64,000 nucleotides of DNA from Azoarcus sp. Aa7 (GCF_014822185.1 NZ_QVLR01000041.1:83060-147059); one strand, 5' to 3'; counted from the first letter of the stretch, positions 9,176-17,719 are shown. The notes: generated by a model from the sequence alone, not told the origin. A program made the numbers and translations.

Positions 9176-9192
9176 TGGCGGAGAGAGCGGGA
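9176..9192 (-). other. 3' end of a tRNA-Ser gene: probable attachment site (att) of an integrated element
   Basis: Read on the minus strand this is TCCCGCTCTCTCCGCCA, which matches the T-arm/acceptor 3' end of bacterial tRNA-Ser including the encoded CCA. The bases further upstream on that strand do not continue as a tRNA: no T-loop TTCGAAT, variable arm or anticodon stem is present. A tRNA 3' fragment followed by its terminator is the usual scar at one end of an integrative element, with the reconstituted full tRNA at the other end. Accessory DNA starts here and fills the rest of the window. Confidence 0.7.
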
Positions 9193-9444
9193 AGCTCCAA
9201 TTTGCTTTGCAAGCATCTGAATAATAAGTGATTTTTTATTCAGACCTAAGCATTGTAACACCCGCTTGTAACACCCGCAGCAATCGTAGACTGGCACAGT
9301 CAGGGAAATCCTACAACCTCGAAATTTACCCTCTTACACTGAACTCAGGTGTTACTGCGTAATTCACCCAAAAAAGAGGGCATGTCGCAGGCGCTAAGAC
9401 CGGCTGTGCGTCCGGCGGCTTTTGGTCGCCGGAGCCGCATTCGT

Positions 9445-10671
9445 TCAGCTGAGTCGCCTGCGATTGGCTTCGATTGCTGATTCGACCCGCTGCAGCGTTG
9501 CCTTGCGGATTCCCTCCCCTACGCACATGCTCCGCAGCTCTCCTGCCTGCTCGACAAACCGCTCTAGCACCGTCGTAGCCCAGCTTTCCTCCAATCCACC
9601 TTGCCGTGCGAGTTCCAGCATCTTACTGCGAGTGATATTGCGGCCCTCCCCGCACACATCCATGTAATGCTCGCCCGCAGGCCCCTCGCAGAAGGTCAAG
9701 TCATAGCATGGCGCAAGACGCCAATGCCGGTCTCGGCCGAGTCGAAACGAGAAATTCTTGCTATGGTCGTCCCGGTTGTTGAATACGACATTGAACACCG
9801 CGCGCTCGTACGCCTTGCGTACTTCACGTTCGTCTCGGGTCAGCATACGCGTGGCACGGAGAAACGTGGTGTAGTCGACGGCGCCGGGGAGGCGGAAGTC
9901 GGCGTGCAAGAAGCCGGCAAGCGTGTGAACCGGCACGCGCAAGCCGTTTTCCACGTCAAACCGTTCGATGCCAAATGCCGCGAGGGTCCTGTCCAAGTCG
10001 AAAACTCGTGTGGCCGGCACGTCCAAACCGCAGCGGCGGGCGAATGTGGCGTACAGATTTTCCAAGGCGCACGTTTCCTTGTGTTCGCCTCGGGCTTGGA
10101 ATTTCACGAGCCATGGGCTCCCGGTGGGAGTGGGCACGGTACTCATCATACCTGTTGAAACTTCATAATGAACCAGCACCTTTGGCCGCGCACCATGCGG
10201 GGAGCCGCCCATCAGGGCCAATTGCCGTAGCGCCTCGCTGTCTTTATCTGCAAGGACCAGCTGAGCCTCTCGGGCAAGCTCCAGAAGGTGCACGTCCTCG
10301 GCGGAAGGGCCGTGCTCCGTCGCGGGTTCAAAAGTTAGCGCGCCAAGGGCTCGACCATTGATGAAGCTCAAACGGTCCAGAGGTGACAGAGCGGCTGGAT
10401 TCCTGCCGCTCTTCCGGAACAGGCGGTCCATCAACAATAGCCCCCAACCGTCTGGCAGGGCATCCGCAATGAAGCCGGGCAGTCGGAGCATATGCTCGGG
10501 GAACCCCCCGTAGGCTTGCTGGCGCAACTTCAAATGGCGCGGGGACAGTTCCAGCCCTTCCCGCAGTGCGTCCGCAGAATACTCGAAGAGCAGCGTCGCG
10601 CCGTTGTCGGCCAATGTGCCAAGCAACCACCGCTCGCCCCAACCCTCGTAATAGACGAGAACCTTCTTCAT
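9445..10671 (-). CDS. hipA: HipA-type Ser/Thr kinase toxin
   Basis: This 408-residue HipA-family protein has an N-terminal HipA_N-type segment (GALTFEP), the ATP-binding region WLVKFQARGEHKETCALEN, the catalytic loop NNRDDHSKNFSF and the metal-binding APCYDLTFCEG. HipA kinases phosphorylate a translation factor such as glutamyl-tRNA synthetase and cause growth arrest, and HipB neutralises them. Its ATG overlaps the stop of the upstream XRE gene (ATGA, 10668-10671), the usual antitoxin-first arrangement. All motifs look intact. It is the first gene inside the putative element. Confidence 0.92.
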   Translation of the reverse strand: MKKVLVYYEGWGERWLLGTLADNGATLLFEYSADALREGLELSPRHLKLRQQAYGGFPEHMLRLPGFIADALPDGWGLLLMDRLFRKSGRNPAALSPLDRLSFINGRALGALTFEPATEHGPSAEDVHLLELAREAQLVLADKDSEALRQLALMGGSPHGARPKVLVHYEVSTGMMSTVPTPTGSPWLVKFQARGEHKETCALENLYATFARRCGLDVPATRVFDLDRTLAAFGIERFDVENGLRVPVHTLAGFLHADFRLPGAVDYTTFLRATRMLTRDEREVRKAYERAVFNVVFNNRDDHSKNFSFRLGRDRHWRLAPCYDLTFCEGPAGEHYMDVCGEGRNITRSKMLELARQGGLEESWATTVLERFVEQAGELRSMCVGEGIRKATLQRVESAIEANRRRLS

Positions 10672-11027
10672 GACATGCCTTCGGGCCTTCGTTTGCGCGA
10701 GGCACGCTTGCGCTTGCCTTGCTCGCTGCGTTCCATCTCGAAGATCGTGCGAGCCTTGAGTTCGAATAGGTGTTGCAACTCATCGACGAGATTGAGCGCT
10801 TGAGCGACACGCACAATCGAGGCCAAGGTGCTCTGGCCGGAGTTCTCGAGCGTATTCACCGTTCCCCGCGAAACCCCAGCGCGAGCCGCAAGCTCCACCT
10901 GCTGTATGCCCTGCGCCAAACGTGCCGCCTTCAAACGGCGGCCGAGCTCCGCACAAATTTCGTCGGAAGTTGCAAATCCAAAGTCCAACATTCTGGGCGT
11001 AATGTCCAATTTGTGCACACTATGCAT
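10668..11027 (-). CDS. hipB: HipB-type XRE antitoxin/repressor
   Basis: This 119-residue protein contains a central helix-turn-helix (LGRRLKAARLAQGIQQVELAARAGVSRGTVNTLE, written here only to locate it at about residues 28-61) and a basic C-terminal tail (GKRKRASRKRRPEG). It is translationally coupled to hipA. Family knowledge predicts that it binds HipA and represses its own promoter. The start is uncertain: ATG 11027 lacks a good ribosome site, and an internal ATG at 10991 (MLDFGFATS) is equally plausible. The 8-bp palindrome TGTGCACA at 11012-11019 lies between the two starts and could be operator sequence if the later start is used. Confidence 0.87.
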   Translation of the reverse strand: MHSVHKLDITPRMLDFGFATSDEICAELGRRLKAARLAQGIQQVELAARAGVSRGTVNTLENSGQSTLASIVRVAQALNLVDELQHLFELKARTIFEMERSEQGKRKRASRKRRPEGMS

Positions 11028-11371
11028 ATAATTTTAAGCGTTACTTGTAGTTGCGTCAACCATTCATGGCGTTAATGATCATAAAAAAGGGCTTAACTAG
11101 ACAATCGCACCACTTATGCACAGAATGTTGAACGTAAGCAATGCACTTCCCGGCGTCCCGCAAGGCAGGTTCCACCGCAATATTCACGACCAGGTACAAG
11201 CCACGCTGTGGCTTTTTTGGTCAGCTGCGTAGTAATGCCCCTTAACTCAAGCACTCCTCTGAAGTGCAAGCGGCCAGGCGGCAGTATCTGCTCGACAATC
11301 TGCTCACAACTTGAAGTATCTGCTCGCTATGGCACAATCCGCTCAACACTGAGCAGATTTTGGGCAGATAC
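11028..11371. other. intergenic region between hipB and the Fic gene
   Basis: The stretch of 344 bases has no gene. The left half is AT-rich and must contain the hipBA promoter. The right 90 bases hold the repeat array described separately. Confidence 0.5.
11285..11370 (+). repeat. short repeat array upstream of the Fic gene, probable operator
   Basis: The 9-mer (T/A)ATC(T/C)GCTC occurs four times in direct orientation, at 11285-11293, 11297-11305, 11317-11325 and 11336-11344. It recurs inverted at 11351-11359 (GAGCAGATT), and a weaker inverted copy (GGGCAGATA) follows at 11362-11370, ending next to the ATG. The Fic protein has an N-terminal winged-helix-like domain that could bind it, so autoregulation is likely. 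Confidence 0.75.
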
Positions 11372-12736
11372 ATGAGCAAAGTGACACCGGAAGTCGTCCT
11401 CAAGGCCATCCGACGCCTCACTGAGGCGGGCCGGTCGGAGGTTTCCTCCACGGACGTCATTTCTGCCACGCAAGGCAGCTCGGCCACCGTCCGGCGTTAT
11501 CTCGATGCGCTGTGCGCCAATGGCACGGTTACACGTAGTGGGCAGGCTCGGGCAACGCGCTACCGCCTCGTGGAAGGAGCTACCGCCCCAGAACCTGGCG
11601 CCACCTTGGCTAAGGCCGAGACGGGAACCCGTCCCCATCCGAGCGAGGTTCCGGCAGCCATTGAGCTCGGCAAGAAACTCGACATGCCGTTGGCCGCGCG
11701 GGACCCCGTGACATACCGACGTGAGTTTGTCGAAAACTACGTGCCCAACGAAAGCTGGTTGATGCCGCAAGCTCTGGCCGAAGAGCTCTATCTCTCAGGA
11801 CGCCTGCGAGATCAGCAGCCGGCGGGCACCTACGCGCGCAAGGTTCTGGAGCAACTGCTCATTGACCTGTCCTGGTCGTCCTCTCGACTGGAGGGCAACC
11901 GCTACACCTTGCTGGCGACCGAGGAGTTGTTCAAGCGAGGAACGGCTGGCAGCGATGCCGACGCGGTGATGCTACTCAATCACAAGACAGCCATCGAGTT
12001 TCTGGTGGATGCAGTCCCGATCCAAGGTCTCTCCACTTCGCTCGTCAGAAACTTGCATGCAGTGCTCATGCAGGACCTGCTGGCGGACACAGACGCGCTT
12101 GGCGCCATCCGCAACAAGCTGGTCAACATCAGCGACACGGTGTACGTGCCAACCCAGGTGCCGGCCGTTCTCGGGGAGATGCTGGAGACCATCCTGACCA
12201 AGGCCAGGCTCATCAAGCATCCGGTCGAAGCCGCCTTTTTCCTCTGGGTCAACCTGGCGTACCTGCAGCCGTTCGAGGATGGCAACAAGCGCACCAGCCG
12301 TCTGGCAGCGAACATCCCACTGATGCTCTATAACTGCGCGCCGCTCTCGTTCCTGGATGTCGACCCGCACGACTATGCTCGCGCGATGATCGGTGTGTAC
12401 GAATTCCGCGATGTCGCGCTCGCCGTCGACCTGTTCGCCTGGACCTACCGGCGCTCGATCAAGAAGTACGTCGTCGTAATGGAATCAATGCGCGCGCCGG
12501 ACCCGCTGCGGCTACGCTACCGTGAGAGCCTGACCAACGCCATCGGCCTGGTGGTCAGAGACCGAAAGTCCGCAGAGGACGCGATTGTCGAGCTCGGGCT
12601 CACTGAGGACACGGCGCCTGGCTACAAGGCCATGCTGCTTGATGAACTGACGAAACTGGAGGTGTTCAACTGCGCGCGTTACCGGCTGACGCTGAGCGCT
12701 ACGCAAGCCTGGATTGACGCCGGCCGCCCGCAATGA
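11372..12736 (+). CDS. Fic-family protein with N-terminal DNA-binding domain and His-to-Gln active-site motif
   Basis: The protein has about 454 residues. Residues 1-65 look like a winged helix (VLKAIRRLTEAGRSEVSSTD...TVRRYLDALCANG). A class II inhibitory motif is visible as SSRLEGN around E174. The Fic motif reads LQPFEDGNKRTSRLAANIP near residues 298-316. Standard adenylylating Fic enzymes have HPFxxGN; here Gln299 replaces the catalytic histidine. I recall the same Gln in other proteins of this subfamily, so it may be a subfamily trait. TTG 11360 is an alternative start, but ATG 11372 is preferred. AMPylation activity is doubtful; a regulatory or other nucleotide-transfer role is possible. 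Confidence 0.85.
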   Translation: MSKVTPEVVLKAIRRLTEAGRSEVSSTDVISATQGSSATVRRYLDALCANGTVTRSGQARATRYRLVEGATAPEPGATLAKAETGTRPHPSEVPAAIELGKKLDMPLAARDPVTYRREFVENYVPNESWLMPQALAEELYLSGRLRDQQPAGTYARKVLEQLLIDLSWSSSRLEGNRYTLLATEELFKRGTAGSDADAVMLLNHKTAIEFLVDAVPIQGLSTSLVRNLHAVLMQDLLADTDALGAIRNKLVNISDTVYVPTQVPAVLGEMLETILTKARLIKHPVEAAFFLWVNLAYLQPFEDGNKRTSRLAANIPLMLYNCAPLSFLDVDPHDYARAMIGVYEFRDVALAVDLFAWTYRRSIKKYVVVMESMRAPDPLRLRYRESLTNAIGLVVRDRKSAEDAIVELGLTEDTAPGYKAMLLDELTKLEVFNCARYRLTLSATQAWIDAGRPQ

Positions 12737-12764
12737 GCGCATAGTGGAATCATTCACGCTTCGC

Positions 12765-13010
12765 CTACCAAGGATTGTCGTCTTCGGGGCGCTCGCGCGT
12801 CTGAACAATGAACTCGGCGTTCAACGCCATCAACACGGTCAGAAGCTGATCGAAGGACACTGACTCAGGCGCCCGCTCAATCGCAGAAATCCGCTCCTGC
12901 GACAAACCGATACGTGCCCCCAATTGGGTCTGACTCCAGCCGCGGGCCTTGCGCAGGCGCTGAAGCAGGGGGCTAAGTTGCCCCGTCGTTCTGACCAAGC
13001 CGACATACAT
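12765..13010 (-). CDS. XRE/HipB-like transcriptional regulator, no adjacent toxin
   Basis: This 81-residue protein has one helix-turn-helix (LRKARGWSQTQLGARIGLSQ, about residues 20-39) and a short C-terminal strand region (LNAEFIVQTR) like HipB antitoxins. It is convergent with the Fic gene, 28 bases apart, and no hipA-like gene follows. ATG 13010 is chosen over the in-frame TTG at 13028. A perfect inverted repeat lies directly upstream and is probably its operator. Confidence 0.8.
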   Translation of the reverse strand: MYVGLVRTTGQLSPLLQRLRKARGWSQTQLGARIGLSQERISAIERAPESVSFDQLLTVLMALNAEFIVQTRERPEDDNPW

Positions 13011-13024
13011 GGAATTATTCTCAA

Positions 13025-13051
13025 TCAAGAATATCTACAGTTTATTCTTGA
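13025..13051. promoter_or_regulatory. operator-like inverted repeat upstream of the XRE gene
   Basis: TCAAGAATA (13025-13033) and TATTCTTGA (13043-13051) form a perfect 9-bp inverted repeat with a 9-base spacer. The 18-base half-site spacing fits a dimeric helix-turn-helix repressor on one DNA face. It starts 15 bases before the regulator's ATG. Confidence 0.75.
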
Positions 13052-13318
13052 TTTGAAATATCCGAAAATCTGCTGAAAATCTTCATCTTCGCGCCCTTGT
13101 CACCTTCACCTGGATCGACCTCGCCAGCTGGTTCATGCGTATGCTTCCAACAACAACATTCCGTGAGATCGGCCCCGCGTACGGGCCGAAAAGTCACAAC
13201 AAAACAGTGCGGCAAGTAACGATATATTCATAGGCCATACTCCGATGATCTGCAGTGACGACACCATTAAGGTGGAAGCCCTCATCCGGCCTGTGTATGT
13301 TTGCTCGCCGGAGGTGCA

Positions 13319-13753
13319 GTGATCCTGTTCTTGGATTTCGACGGTGTGCTGCACCCTTGGCCGTGCCAACCGGATGCAACGTTCTCCGCCGCTCCGCGGT
13401 TGCTCGCCGTTCTTGGGGATTTTCCCGGCGTCGATGTCGTCGTGTCGTCCTCGTGGCGACTCCTCATGCACACGAAGGCGTGGCAACAGATCCCCATAGC
13501 GCTACGCGCTCGCATTATTGGCCACACGCCGGAGATCCGGCGGCGCGAACACGGAATGTCGGTCGCGGAGTTGCCGCCGTTGCGGCACGCAGAGATCTTG
13601 CGTTACCTGGCTGAAAGCGGCCAACCGGACCGCCCATGGATCGCGCTCGACGATGATGCGCGGCTTTTTCCGATCGATTGCCCGAAACTGATTCTCTGTC
13701 CTCACGGGTTTGGCGAAAAGGAAGCGATACGACTTCGGGAAGCCCTGCTGTAA
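13319..13753 (+). CDS. HAD-type hydrolase (Swiss-army-knife RNA-repair-like HAD domain)
   Basis: This 144-residue protein starts with the HAD motif I (ILFLDFDGVLHP), followed by motif II VVVSSSWR and a late DDDARLF that could supply the metal-binding acid. The size and the LDFDGVLHP...SSSWR pattern match the small HAD domain described in multidomain RNA-repair proteins and in stand-alone proteins of unknown role. GTG 13319 is preferred because GGAGG lies four bases upstream. The gene stands alone. Its substrate is unknown. Confidence 0.75.
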   Translation: MILFLDFDGVLHPWPCQPDATFSAAPRLLAVLGDFPGVDVVVSSSWRLLMHTKAWQQIPIALRARIIGHTPEIRRREHGMSVAELPPLRHAEILRYLAESGQPDRPWIALDDDARLFPIDCPKLILCPHGFGEKEAIRLREALL

Positions 13754-13974
13754 GCGAATACCTCCGCTCGCAGCGCCGTGTGCAAATATCGGGCTCCGTC
13801 CTCACTCACCACCTTCCACGAGCCAGACGAATCGCCTCTGGCCGGACCCGCGGAGGCGTGCGGCTAAGGCGTCCGCCCCGGACATCGCCCTGCCCTCTTG
13901 TCGACGAGGAGCCGTCTGCCACGAAGTAAGGGTGGAAAACCGCACACCCAGCGTTCGGGAGCTCCCATCTGTTT

Positions 13975-15012
13975 TCAGCATTTCGGTGCGACTGCACCGG
14001 CTCTCGACCGCCCGGCCTTCTTCTGCTCCTGCAGCGACTTCTCGACGGCCCTAATTTGCTCGTCGCGGAGCTCCACCTCGCGTCGTATGAGCGCGGCTTC
14101 TGTCGCGCGAGCTGTGAGCTGCCCGCGCATCGCCTCCAACTGCGTCGTTTGCTCTTCCACGAGCTCCCGCATCCTTGTCAGGCCTCCCTCCGCAACGCCC
14201 AACTTCTGACGAACATCCCCCAGTTGCCGCTGAAGTGCGGCGTACTCGCTGCGATGACGTTCGACGAGATCCGCGCCAGTCTGACGCTCGTGGGCCAGTT
14301 CCTTCTGCACCTTCGCTGCCGCCGTGCGTTCACGGTCGATCTCGAGCAACGCTCGCTTTTCGGATGCTTCGTGGCGATTTTCTGAAACCCGCAAGGAATC
14401 ACGCAGTTTCTCAAGCTCGACCGAGAACGCTTGCCGCGCCTCGGCGAGTGCGGTCTCAAGCGTCTCCAACCGCTCTTTCGCCGACACGGACTGCGCACGC
14501 AACGACTCCGTCATTGCGCGTTCAGCGGCCAGGCCGCGCTCCAACGCGAGGTTGCGCTCCGCGGCAACGTCCAACGCTTCCCGCAGCTGTTCGAGTTCGT
14601 CGATCGCGGCCTGTTGGTCGCTCTCGGCGTTTTGGCGTGCGACATCGGCTTCTACGACTCGGGCGTCAGCTTCTTGGCGGAACGCGCTGAGACTCTCCTG
14701 AGCTTCCGCCTGCGCATCTGCCCATAGCCGTCCGACGAGTTCGCCGGCCGCGGCTTTGAGGGATTCCGGCAGATCCGGATGTTCGATCCGGACACGGCTC
14801 TTCTCCCGCAATTCCTCCCAGAAGTGAGCCAAAGCCTCCGCTGGGGCCGACATGCTTCCTTTCTTGACGAGCTGATAGAGCTTGTTCGCCGTCGGCGTGA
14901 CGCCATAGCGGAAAAACAATAACGCACAGACCTCGCGATACAGGTCTTGGGTGTTCGAGGCTGTCTCGCGCAGCGCGTCGATGTCCTCACGAATTTTCTT
15001 TTCGACGTTCAT
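13975..15012 (-). CDS. KfrA-like DNA-binding coiled-coil protein
   Basis: In this 345-residue protein an N-terminal KfrA_N-like region (YGVTPTANKLYQLVKKGSMS, about residues 37-56) precedes a very long heptad-rich coiled coil (about 100-330) dominated by Ala, Glu, Arg and Leu. KfrA proteins of plasmids and conjugative elements bind their own operators and form filaments linked to partitioning. The gene is divergent from the integrase, and the 155-base gap holds an inverted repeat. I infer that it controls its own promoter and perhaps the recombinase. Confidence 0.8.
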   Translation of the reverse strand: MNVEKKIREDIDALRETASNTQDLYREVCALLFFRYGVTPTANKLYQLVKKGSMSAPAEALAHFWEELREKSRVRIEHPDLPESLKAAAGELVGRLWADAQAEAQESLSAFRQEADARVVEADVARQNAESDQQAAIDELEQLREALDVAAERNLALERGLAAERAMTESLRAQSVSAKERLETLETALAEARQAFSVELEKLRDSLRVSENRHEASEKRALLEIDRERTAAAKVQKELAHERQTGADLVERHRSEYAALQRQLGDVRQKLGVAEGGLTRMRELVEEQTTQLEAMRGQLTARATEAALIRREVELRDEQIRAVEKSLQEQKKAGRSRAGAVAPKC

Positions 15013-15071
15013 GTCGGCAGTGCTGCAAATGGACGTAACGGGTCAATATTGAATCGGATTGCCAAGTAATA

Positions 15072-15086
15072 CAACGTATACCGTTG
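15072..15086. promoter_or_regulatory. short inverted repeat between kfrA-like gene and integrase
   Basis: CAACG (15072-15076) and CGTTG (15082-15086) flank TATAC in an AT-rich 155-base divergent promoter region. It is a candidate operator for the KfrA-like protein. Confidence 0.45.
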
Positions 15087-15167
15087 ATTATTTTATTGAC
15101 TTTCTACATTTTTTGACATTATGACTCTAATGTCGAAAAATTGCGGCACGTTCACGGTTAAGAAATA

Positions 15168-16379
15168 ATGAGTACTGGGATCGCTCCGAGGATACGCAAA
15201 ATGGCTGATTCCCTCTTGGTTCCCGGCCCATTCGAGGGCCTTCGGCTTCCATCGGATCTGGACGGCAGTCACGGCCACAATCGTGCCGTCGGCAAGGTTG
15301 CCCAGATTGCGGCAGCCAACGACCTGCAGGCCATTCAAGCGTGGCTCGCGCGCTTTGCCGACACGCGCACGACCTTCGATAACTACCGCAAGGAAGCCGA
15401 GCGGCTGTATCTCTGGGCGGTGTTTCAGCTCGGACGGCCGATCTCATCGCTCACGCACGAGGACTTCCTCGTGTACCAGCGGTTTCTTTCCGATCCGCAG
15501 CCGCGCGACAAGTGGGTGGCCGGCGCCGGTCGGAAGCACCCGCGAGGGGATCCGCGCTGGCGTCCGTTCTACGGACCACTGTCCCCGTCGAGCCAGCGGC
15601 AAGCAATGGTGATCCTCAACGTGATGTTCGCGTGGCTCGTGCAGGCCGGCTACCTGGCCGGCAACCCGCTGTCGTTGTCGCGACACCGCACCCGGCGGCC
15701 GAAGCCACGCATTACGCGCTACCTCGACGCCGATCTCTGGCAGGAGGTGAAAGCCTATATCGAGGGGCTGCCGTGCGAGACCGATCGGCAGCGGGCGCAC
15801 TATTTTCGAATTCGGTGGCTCTTCACCCTCCTCTACTTGGGCGGGCTGCGGATTTCCGAAGTCGGCTCCAACACCATGGGCGCCTTCTTCTGCCGGCGCG
15901 ATCGCGACGGCGAGGAGCGTTGGTGGCTGGAAGTGCTCGGCAAGGGCGAGAAGGAACGATTGGTGCCGGCCACCAACGAGATGATCGTGGAACTCGCCCG
16001 GTACCGCCGTGAATGTGGGCTTGCGCCCTACCCCACGCCCGCCGAAGACACGCCGCTCGTGCTTCCCATTGGCAAATCACGGGAACCGCTCACCCGAGCC
16101 GCGCTGCACGCGATCGTGAAAAAGGTCTTCGACGGCGCAGCGTCCCGGCTACGGCAACGTGGCGAGGGATATGCCGCTCGAGCCGATCAACTCGAGCGGG
16201 CCTCCGCTCACTGGCTACGGCACACCGCTGGTTCGCATATGGCTGATCAGCAGATTGACCTGCGCTCGATCCGCGACAATTTGGGGCATGAATCGCTGAA
16301 GACCACCAGCCAGTACTTGCACACAGATGATGATGTTCGTCACAAGGAGACGGAACAAAAGCATCGGATCGGTTGGTAG
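15168..16379 (+). CDS. tyrosine recombinase / site-specific integrase
   Basis: This is a 403-residue phage-integrase-family protein. A core-binding helical domain (about residues 45-170) is followed by a catalytic domain with the first Arg in GGLRISEVG, Lys in LGKGEKERLVPA, the HWLRHTAGSHM box (His, Arg), LGHESLKTTSQYLH with the second His, and the nucleophilic Tyr. All catalytic residues are visible. It lies about 6 kb inside the proposed att site rather than adjacent to it, so it may serve a nested element; the recombinase for the tRNA-Ser site may instead be outside the window. Confidence 0.9.
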   Translation: MSTGIAPRIRKMADSLLVPGPFEGLRLPSDLDGSHGHNRAVGKVAQIAAANDLQAIQAWLARFADTRTTFDNYRKEAERLYLWAVFQLGRPISSLTHEDFLVYQRFLSDPQPRDKWVAGAGRKHPRGDPRWRPFYGPLSPSSQRQAMVILNVMFAWLVQAGYLAGNPLSLSRHRTRRPKPRITRYLDADLWQEVKAYIEGLPCETDRQRAHYFRIRWLFTLLYLGGLRISEVGSNTMGAFFCRRDRDGEERWWLEVLGKGEKERLVPATNEMIVELARYRRECGLAPYPTPAEDTPLVLPIGKSREPLTRAALHAIVKKVFDGAASRLRQRGEGYAARADQLERASAHWLRHTAGSHMADQQIDLRSIRDNLGHESLKTTSQYLHTDDDVRHKETEQKHRIGW

Positions 16380-16699
16380 ACACCGATTGGCCCGACGCTC
16401 CCCGCCCAGCTCAATATTCATACAGGCCGCCGGGTGTGCGGCATTGCTGACGACGCTGAAATGGTCAGCAGCGCGATTCAAACGATCCTTCGTCGATCAC
16501 CACTCAACTGGAGGTCTTGGTGGATTTCATGGAGGGGGCTTACCCGATCTGTGCAGTCACGAGGACTGAAGTCTGCAGCAGATGTTGCTTAGAGGACGAT
16601 TTCCGCGGAGTGCTGCAGCACGGTCGATATGCCTGATACATTGCTGCAGCGGCATGGATAGTTCCCTTGAGATCGCAGTTTGGAGACAATGTCGGGACT
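16380..16699. other. intergenic region upstream of the ATPase gene
   Basis: 320 bases without a convincing gene. The promoter of the ATPase/subtilase pair must be here. No repeat or terminator was recognised. Confidence 0.4.
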
Positions 16700-17704
16700 A
16701 TGGCAACTGGCGACCAACTCAAGGCCCTACTTCGCTCCCACTTGGAGGGAGACGAGCGGCATTTTTTTTCCGTGGCGATGCAGATGGCGGCCCACGAAGC
16801 GAAGCAGGGTCACGGGAAGCTGGCTGAGGAGTTGCGCGAGCTTATCGATGCGGCAAAGCAGCGTCGAGCCGAGGCAGTGCCAGGTCGAGGTGCCGTTCCC
16901 ATCGCTAGGCCGAAGGGCGAGCTCGCATCGCTTCTGCACGTGTCCTATCCGGCACGGAAGCTTGCCGATATGGTGCTCGCGCAGGAAGTAGCGGAAGCGC
17001 TCCAGCAAGTTCTCAAGGAGCAGCGTCACCAAGGGAAGCTGCGCAGCCACGGCCTCCAGCCACGCCGCAAGCTCTTGCTCGTGGGTCCGTCGGGGACGGG
17101 GAAGACCATGACCGCGGCGGCTCTCGCAGGAGAACTGAGCATCCCTCTGTTCGTTGTCCGTTTAGATGCTCTTATCACGAAGTTCATGGGCGAAACGGCC
17201 GCCAAACTTAGGCAGGTGTTCGATGCCGTCAGCGAAACCCGGGGCGTGTACTTCTTCGATGAATTCGATGCGATCGGCAGTCAGCGGGGACTAGCCAACG
17301 ATGTGGGAGAAATCCGCCGGATCCTCAACAGTTTCTTGCTGATGATCGAACAGGATGAGTCGAACAGTGTGATCGTCGCCGCAACCAATCATCCGGACAT
17401 CCTCGATCAAGCGCTGTTCCGCCGATTTGACGACGTGATCGAGTACCACGTGCCTACTGACAGCGAAGCCAAGGACCTCCTGCGTAATCGCCTCAGCCGC
17501 TACATGGCGAAGACCACTGACTGGGGCAGCTTAGCCATCGCTGCTCAAGGCCTGAGCCACGCGGACATTACGCGGGCGATGGAAGACGCCATCAAGGAAA
17601 GCGTGATGCACGACCGCGAGACGGTCAGCGGCCAGGAACTACTGGGCCTGTTGCAGCAACGCCAGGTGATGCGGCAAAGGGCGCTGCAGACAAACAAAGA
17701 ATAA
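16700..17704 (+). CDS. AAA+ ATPase, partner of a subtilisin-like protease
   Basis: In this 334-residue protein a helical N-terminal region (about 1-95) precedes a AAA+ core with Walker A GPSGTGKT (129-136), Walker B VYFFDEFDAIG (Asp187/Glu188), a sensor 1 Asn in VAATNHPD and an arginine-finger region LFRRFD. It resembles FtsH/spastin-type AAA modules but has no membrane segment or protease domain of its own. The subtilase gene begins 15 bases downstream, so the two are cotranscribed. ATG 16700 was chosen over an upstream in-frame ATG at 16667. The likely role is ATP-driven control of, or substrate delivery to, the protease. Confidence 0.85.
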   Translation: MATGDQLKALLRSHLEGDERHFFSVAMQMAAHEAKQGHGKLAEELRELIDAAKQRRAEAVPGRGAVPIARPKGELASLLHVSYPARKLADMVLAQEVAEALQQVLKEQRHQGKLRSHGLQPRRKLLLVGPSGTGKTMTAAALAGELSIPLFVVRLDALITKFMGETAAKLRQVFDAVSETRGVYFFDEFDAIGSQRGLANDVGEIRRILNSFLLMIEQDESNSVIVAATNHPDILDQALFRRFDDVIEYHVPTDSEAKDLLRNRLSRYMAKTTDWGSLAIAAQGLSHADITRAMEDAIKESVMHDRETVSGQELLGLLQQRQVMRQRALQTNKE

Positions 17705-17719
17705 TCTCCAGGTTTTCGC

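Noticed and set aside
9058..9297. A 79-codon frame across the terminator and tRNA scar
   Set aside because: It overlaps a terminator and tRNA remnant and has no ribosome site or family resemblance.
9193..9300. Possible complete tRNA gene continuing from the tRNA-Ser 3' end
   Set aside because: No T-loop, variable arm, anticodon stem or 5' acceptor strand can be drawn beyond the 17 matching bases.
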